A DNA stretch of 64,000 nucleotides. Origin: a bacterium. GTDB lineage: Bacteria > Planctomycetota > UBA1135 > UBA2386. The notes under the pieces are model-generated. The model was given only the letters and a program-made list of their open reading frames with translations, was not told the origin of the DNA and made no database searches. Below, piece by piece: positions 60,195-64,000 of the stretch (position 1 is the first letter of the stretch; each line of letters starts with the position of its first letter). The position numbers were made by a program, and so were the translations under genes. The DNA is taken from contig JAUILN010000003.1 of NCBI GenBank assembly GCA_030432695.1, positions 124,001 to 188,000 of the forward strand, in the 5' to 3' direction.

Positions 60195-63100
60195 CGGACG
60201 CCCTCCTGCTGCAGAGCCTCGCGGGCCATGTTCTCGAGTTCGGAGCAGCCGCAGTCACCCGGCTGGAAGGAATCGCGCATCGCCGCGGGGATCCCGGCGC
60301 GGCCGCCGGGTGCGGTCAACGCGAGCTGGATCAGACGCGCGCGTTCGGCGGCGACGTGCTCGCGGGCCGCGGCGTCCTCGTCGCGCGACCAATAGCAACG
60401 CCCGTCGATCCAGGTCGCGACGCAATGGCTGAACGAACTCAGCGGGTCGCCCGACCAGATCGCGAAGTCGGCGTCCTTGCCGGGCTCCAGCGAACCGACG
60501 CGGTCGTCGATCCCGAGTTGGATCGCCGGGTTGATCGTCACCATCTTCAGCGCTTCGACCGGCGCCACGCCGCCGTACTTCACCGCCTTGGCGGCTTCGG
60601 TATTGAGCCGGCGTGCCAGTTCGTCGCTGTCGCTGTTCAGCGAGACCACCACGCCGACCTTCTGCAGGATCGAGGCGTTCTCCGGAATCGCGTCGACGAC
60701 TTCGTACTTGTACGCCCACCAGTCGCTGAAGATCGACGCGCCGCGCGCGAAGCGCTTCACCGACTCGGCGACCTTGTAGCACTCGAGCCCGTGCTGGAAC
60801 GTGCCGATGGTGAAGCCGAAGTCCTCGGCCACGCGGCACAGCATCAGGATCTCGTCCTGGCGGTACGAGTGGCAATGGACCAGCCGTTCGCCGGCGAGGA
60901 TCTCGGCCAATGCCTCGAGCTCCAGATCGCGGCGGGTGCCGGGCTCGCGAGCCCGCAGCGCGGCGTACTCCTTCGCCGCCTGGAAGCGATCGCGGATCAG
61001 CGTCTCCACACCCATCCGCGTATTGGGGTAGCGCGTGTTGTCGTCCGACCGCGAGCGCTTGACGTTCTCGCCCAGCGCGAACTTGATCCCCGGCGGCGCG
61101 CCTACGAACTTCATCGCTTCGGGATCGCGTACGCCCCAGCGCAGCTTCACCACGCTGTTCTGGCCGCCGATCGGATTGGCCGAACCGTGGAGCTGGTTGA
61201 CCGCGGTCACGCCGCCGGCGAGCTGGCGGTAGAACGAGATGTCGTCGGGGTCGAGGACGTCGCCGATCCGCACCTCGGCGGTGACCGATTGCGTGCCCTC
61301 GTTGACGCCTCCGGAGATGCCGGTGTGGCTGTGCGCGTCGATCAGGCCGGGGGTCACGTGCAGGCCGCGGCCGTCGATCTGCAGGACGCCGGTCTTCGTC
61401 GGCACGCCCGGGCTGTCGGCCGCGCGGCCGGCATGGACGATCTTGCCGTCGTGCACCACCAGCACGCCGTCGTCGATTCGTCCGGCGGGGCCCGAGGTCC
61501 AGATCGTCGCGCCGGTGATCAGCACGGTGCGCTGCGCGGGGAGCCCCTTGCGGCCGTAGGCGCCGAACGGCACGGCGAGGTCGGCGGCGGTGAGGATCGC
61601 GGGTGCTGCTTCCTCGGCCTCGGTGGCCGGCTCGTCGACGTCTGCTGCCGCGGCGTCCTCCGTGGCGGGCTTCGCGTCACGCCGTGCGGTCCACGCGAAC
61701 GACGATCCGTCCGCGGCGACCCCGATACCGGCCAAGCGATCGCCCTGCACCAGCGCGGTGAGCCGCCATTGGCCTTCGCCGCCGAGCTCCTCCGCATCGA
61801 AGCGCACGTGGAGCTGCCGGTCGTTGCGGTTCACGTGTGCCGCCTTCACCGAGTCCTCGCCGCGCGCGAGCGTGGCCTTGCGGTCACCCTCGAAGGTGAT
61901 GGTGTCGACGCGCAGGCCGGCGTGACTGAACGTCGCGGTCCAGGCGCCATCGAGCGCGGCGGGCGGGCGCGCCTCCAACACGTCGCGCGCGCCGCCGACC
62001 CAGACCTCGCGCAGCGTGCGGTCGGCGGCCAGCGGATCGCCCTCGATGACGCAGAGGTCGGCACGGTAACCGGGGGCGACGCGGCCGACGTGGTTGCCGA
62101 CACCGAGCAGCGCGGCCGGGCCGGTCGTCAGGGCGGCCAGGGCGCGGTCGGGATCCAGGCCCCGGGCAATGGCATGCGCCACGTTGGTCAGCAGGTCCTT
62201 GCGATCGTCGAGCGACTCGCTGGTGAACACGAAGTCGACGCCGGCATCGGCAAGCAGCTTCGCATTGGCGGGCGCCACCTCCCATTCACGGAGCTGGCGC
62301 AGCGTCACCGCCTCGGCGCCGCCGACCGTGCCGACATCGGGAGCCTGTGGATAGTCGATCGGGAGCACCAGCGGCACGCCGAGCGCGGCGACCGCCTCCA
62401 GCCGGCGGTACTCGGTGCCGGTGCCGACGAGCACGGCTCCTTCGCTCCGCCCGACCTCCTGCAGCACCCGGAACGCGCGCAGTGCATCCACCTCGTCGCG
62501 GGTCCGGAACAGCACCGGCGGACTCACCGACAGGGCGCCGAGCGCGGTGCCCGGAGACGAACGGTCGTCGCCGCGGGCGTGGTCGGCGGCCCAGTCCCAG
62601 AACACCTGGCGGACCAGCGCCACCGAGCCCATCAGCGACCGCGGGTAGCCCGAGCGTCCGCGGTCGAAGGCGATGGCGGTGAACGTCCGGTCACGGAGCA
62701 AGGTGCGGCGGTGACCGTCTTCGACCTCTTCCAGGCCGAGCACCGCACCCGTGCCGCGCAGCAGCCCATCGCTCGGATAGGCCGCCGCGCTGGCGAAGCC
62801 CGCCGCGCGCAGTCGCTTCGCCAGGCCGTTGTCGATGCCTGCCCCGTCGAGCACCGAGCGCTGCGGCACCACGCCGTCGTTCCAGTAGGTGCCGGGCGCG
62901 TCCGCGTCGGGCGACGGCGCATCGACCGGCAGGTAGCTCTCGACGAACGCCGCGTGGATGGTCAGCCCGGCCATCTCGTGGCGGCGCGCACCCTGCGGTG
63001 CTGCGGTGCCGCGCTCGACCGAGACGATCTTGCCATTGCGGATCACCACCGTCGCGGTCTCCAGGACCTCGCCGGGCGCGGTGATCACCCGTGCACCGAC

Positions 63101-63241
63101 CAGGGCGTGCCAGCCGGGGTCGGTGACGCGCGGGGCGTCGGTGGGAGCGGTGTCGGGACGGGGAAGGTCCTGGCAGGGCCCGGCTTGCGCGGTCCAGAAC
63201 AGGACTCCCACCAACAGGGTGCGGGAGACGAGAGAGGGCAT
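60191..63241 (-). CDS. Exported two-domain amidohydrolase, first gene of a coupled operon
   Basis: 1016 residues. Signal peptide MPSLVSRTLLVGVLFWTAQA. Two amidohydrolase units are fused. The first (about 25-400) keeps VVIRNGKIVSVERG and the terminal LGVGNHVGRVAPGYRADLCVIEGDP but has HAAFVESYLP in place of the HxH motif. The second (about 530-985) has VTPGLIDAHSHTG with H637 and H639, later HCHSYRQDE and FQHGLECYK, and ends in LEPGKDADFAIWSGDPL. So only the second half has the metal ligands. Family members hydrolyse C-N or related bonds in cyclic or amidated substrates; the substrate is unknown. ATG at 63241 is set by the signal peptide. A TATCCT box lies 8 nt before the start. Confidence 0.83.
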   Translation of the reverse strand: MPSLVSRTLLVGVLFWTAQAGPCQDLPRPDTAPTDAPRVTDPGWHALVGARVITAPGEVLETATVVIRNGKIVSVERGTAAPQGARRHEMAGLTIHAAFVESYLPVDAPSPDADAPGTYWNDGVVPQRSVLDGAGIDNGLAKRLRAAGFASAAAYPSDGLLRGTGAVLGLEEVEDGHRRTLLRDRTFTAIAFDRGRSGYPRSLMGSVALVRQVFWDWAADHARGDDRSSPGTALGALSVSPPVLFRTRDEVDALRAFRVLQEVGRSEGAVLVGTGTEYRRLEAVAALGVPLVLPIDYPQAPDVGTVGGAEAVTLRQLREWEVAPANAKLLADAGVDFVFTSESLDDRKDLLTNVAHAIARGLDPDRALAALTTGPAALLGVGNHVGRVAPGYRADLCVIEGDPLAADRTLREVWVGGARDVLEARPPAALDGAWTATFSHAGLRVDTITFEGDRKATLARGEDSVKAAHVNRNDRQLHVRFDAEELGGEGQWRLTALVQGDRLAGIGVAADGSSFAWTARRDAKPATEDAAAADVDEPATEAEEAAPAILTAADLAVPFGAYGRKGLPAQRTVLITGATIWTSGPAGRIDDGVLVVHDGKIVHAGRAADSPGVPTKTGVLQIDGRGLHVTPGLIDAHSHTGISGGVNEGTQSVTAEVRIGDVLDPDDISFYRQLAGGVTAVNQLHGSANPIGGQNSVVKLRWGVRDPEAMKFVGAPPGIKFALGENVKRSRSDDNTRYPNTRMGVETLIRDRFQAAKEYAALRAREPGTRRDLELEALAEILAGERLVHCHSYRQDEILMLCRVAEDFGFTIGTFQHGLECYKVAESVKRFARGASIFSDWWAYKYEVVDAIPENASILQKVGVVVSLNSDSDELARRLNTEAAKAVKYGGVAPVEALKMVTINPAIQLGIDDRVGSLEPGKDADFAIWSGDPLSSFSHCVATWIDGRCYWSRDEDAAAREHVAAERARLIQLALTAPGGRAGIPAAMRDSFQPGDCGCSELENMAREALQQEGVR

Positions 63242-63249
63242 CGGGCGCG

Positions 63250-63255
63250 AGGATA
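63250..63255 (-). promoter_or_regulatory. -10-like box of the amidohydrolase operon
   Basis: TATCCT on the minus strand, 8 nt before the ATG at 63241; leaderless start inferred. Confidence 0.4.
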
Positions 63256-63300
63256 CGGAGATCGCTCCCGACTTGCGGGTCCGCGGCGGCGGAATGCGCT

Positions 63301-63306
63301 TAGCCT
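63301..63306 (+). promoter_or_regulatory. -10-like box of the divergent gene
   Basis: TAGCCT, 7 nt before the ATG at 63314. Together with the box at 63250 on the other strand it forms a compact divergent promoter of 72 bases. Confidence 0.4.
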
Positions 63307-63313
63307 GCGCGCC

Positions 63314-63973
63314 ATGTTCCAACTCAGCCCGCTCGCCGACGTCCTCCTCGGCCTCCTCGCCTCGTTCGCTCCCTCGCTCGCGCCACTCGCCAAGGCGGTC
63401 CACCCGCACAACCCCAAGGCGATGATCGTGCAGGGCGCGGCGGGCAAGGCGACGTTCACGTACTTCACGGTGCCGCACAACCCGGAGCTGCTGAAGGACC
63501 TGGACGCCGGCTTCGAATGGCACCTCGGCTACGCCGGGTTCCAGACCGAGGTCGCCATGCAGATCGGCGGCGTCGACGTGCCTGCCGGTCGCTACAAGCT
63601 GGGGGTGGTCCGCGGCGAGACCGCCGACGACTGGGACCTGCTGCTCGAGCCCTGGGACCTCTGGCAGGCGAAGCGCGGTGTCGCGGTGGCGAAGCAGCGC
63701 GGTGGCGACGTCGAGGCCGCCGCGGCGCGGGTGGCCGAGGCCGAGGCCGCGCTGGAGGCCGCCAAGATCCCGGCCCGCATCGTCGCCCCCACCGCGTCGA
63801 AGAAGGGTGCGGACGCGGAGCACCTCGAGATGCTGCTGATGTTCCGCGGCTTCGATGCCGTGCAGCGCTTCGGCACCGACCCGGCCGGCGGCATGTCGAT
63901 GACGCTGCGCATGGACTTCGGCGACCTGCACCGCGAGGTGGAGATGGTCGAGGTGTTCGAGAAGAAGGACTGA
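63314..63973 (+). CDS. Putative exported DUF2911-like protein
   Basis: 219 residues. A hydrophobic N-terminus (MFQLSPLADVLLGLLASFAPSLAP) may be a signal peptide. The phrase VDVPAGRYKLGVVRGETADDWDLLLEPW resembles the DUF2911 core (PAGTYSLF.. and WTVIL), but the match is partial. An Ala/Glu-rich helix (ARVAEAEAALEAAK) interrupts the beta-rich fold. Ends 27 bases before the window edge. Divergent from the amidohydrolase operon with a shared promoter region; a functional link is possible but not shown. Confidence 0.6.
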   Translation: MFQLSPLADVLLGLLASFAPSLAPLAKAVHPHNPKAMIVQGAAGKATFTYFTVPHNPELLKDLDAGFEWHLGYAGFQTEVAMQIGGVDVPAGRYKLGVVRGETADDWDLLLEPWDLWQAKRGVAVAKQRGGDVEAAAARVAEAEAALEAAKIPARIVAPTASKKGADAEHLEMLLMFRGFDAVQRFGTDPAGGMSMTLRMDFGDLHREVEMVEVFEKKD

Positions 63974-64000
63974 CTGCGCGAGTCGGTCAGCGCGCGCCGA

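Overview
The window is very G+C-rich DNA from what is most likely a free-living, Gram-negative-type bacterium of the phylum Planctomycetota. This is inferred from gene content, because no rRNA or tRNA gene is visible. The typical traits are: ECF sigma factors fused to membrane anchors and carboxypeptidase-regulatory-like repeats; DUF1080, DUF6288 and DUF1501-type sequences; large secreted proteins with a recurrent C-terminal module; secreted multi-domain cytochromes; and many genes with signal peptides or lipoboxes but unknown function.

Layout. 1-3201: a cut-off secreted repeat protein and a divergent PDZ/DUF6288 protein, with copies of a palindromic repeat around the latter. 3320-11016: two sigma-factor/repeat fusions on the minus strand with a 1-Cys peroxiredoxin between them. 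11168-13924: tandem Uma2-like paralogues converging on a dicarboxylate/amino-acid:cation symporter. 14145-19164: a secreted HExxHxxGxxH metalloprotease, a two-domain VOC protein and a third sigma-factor fusion. 19177-28093 (minus): a membrane protein coupled to a VWA/HEAT protein, then two tandem parallel beta-helix proteins with almost identical C-termini. 28384-35368 (minus): a glycosidase-like lipoprotein, a glycosyltransferase/LpxH-like phosphoesterase pair, a double DUF1080 protein and a VWA lipoprotein. 35575-38562: a decayed patch with a broken PD40-type gene carrying a hexanucleotide microsatellite, an intact FG-GAP-like secreted protein and a DUF1501 C-terminal scrap. 38898-44123: a calcineurin-like phosphoesterase with a LamG domain, an enolase-superfamily protein, DUF1294 and a GT-C-type membrane glycosyltransferase. 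44142-48238: a membrane-anchored repeat protein, a secreted parvulin and a galactokinase-like GHMP kinase. 48296-56425: a di-haem oxidoreductase with an inserted carbohydrate-binding domain, a DUF5010-like protein, an acyl-CoA dehydrogenase and a low-complexity/TPR lipoprotein. 56650-63241 (minus): a translationally coupled three-gene operon of two amidohydrolase-family proteins and a POTRA-like protein. 63314-63973: a DUF2911-like protein.

Most products are predicted to be exported, so the region looks like ordinary chromosome devoted to the cell surface, polysaccharide handling and surface sensing. I see no prophage, integrase, CRISPR array or insertion sequence. The observations most worth pursuing are the three sigma-factor/transmembrane/repeat fusions, a family of 37-bp palindromes at gene borders, -10-like boxes placed 6-8 nt before start codons (suggesting leaderless mRNAs), the coupled operon containing a degenerate amidohydrolase, and a galactokinase-like enzyme with a changed sugar-binding residue. 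Functional statements rest on motif recognition by eye; no database search was run.
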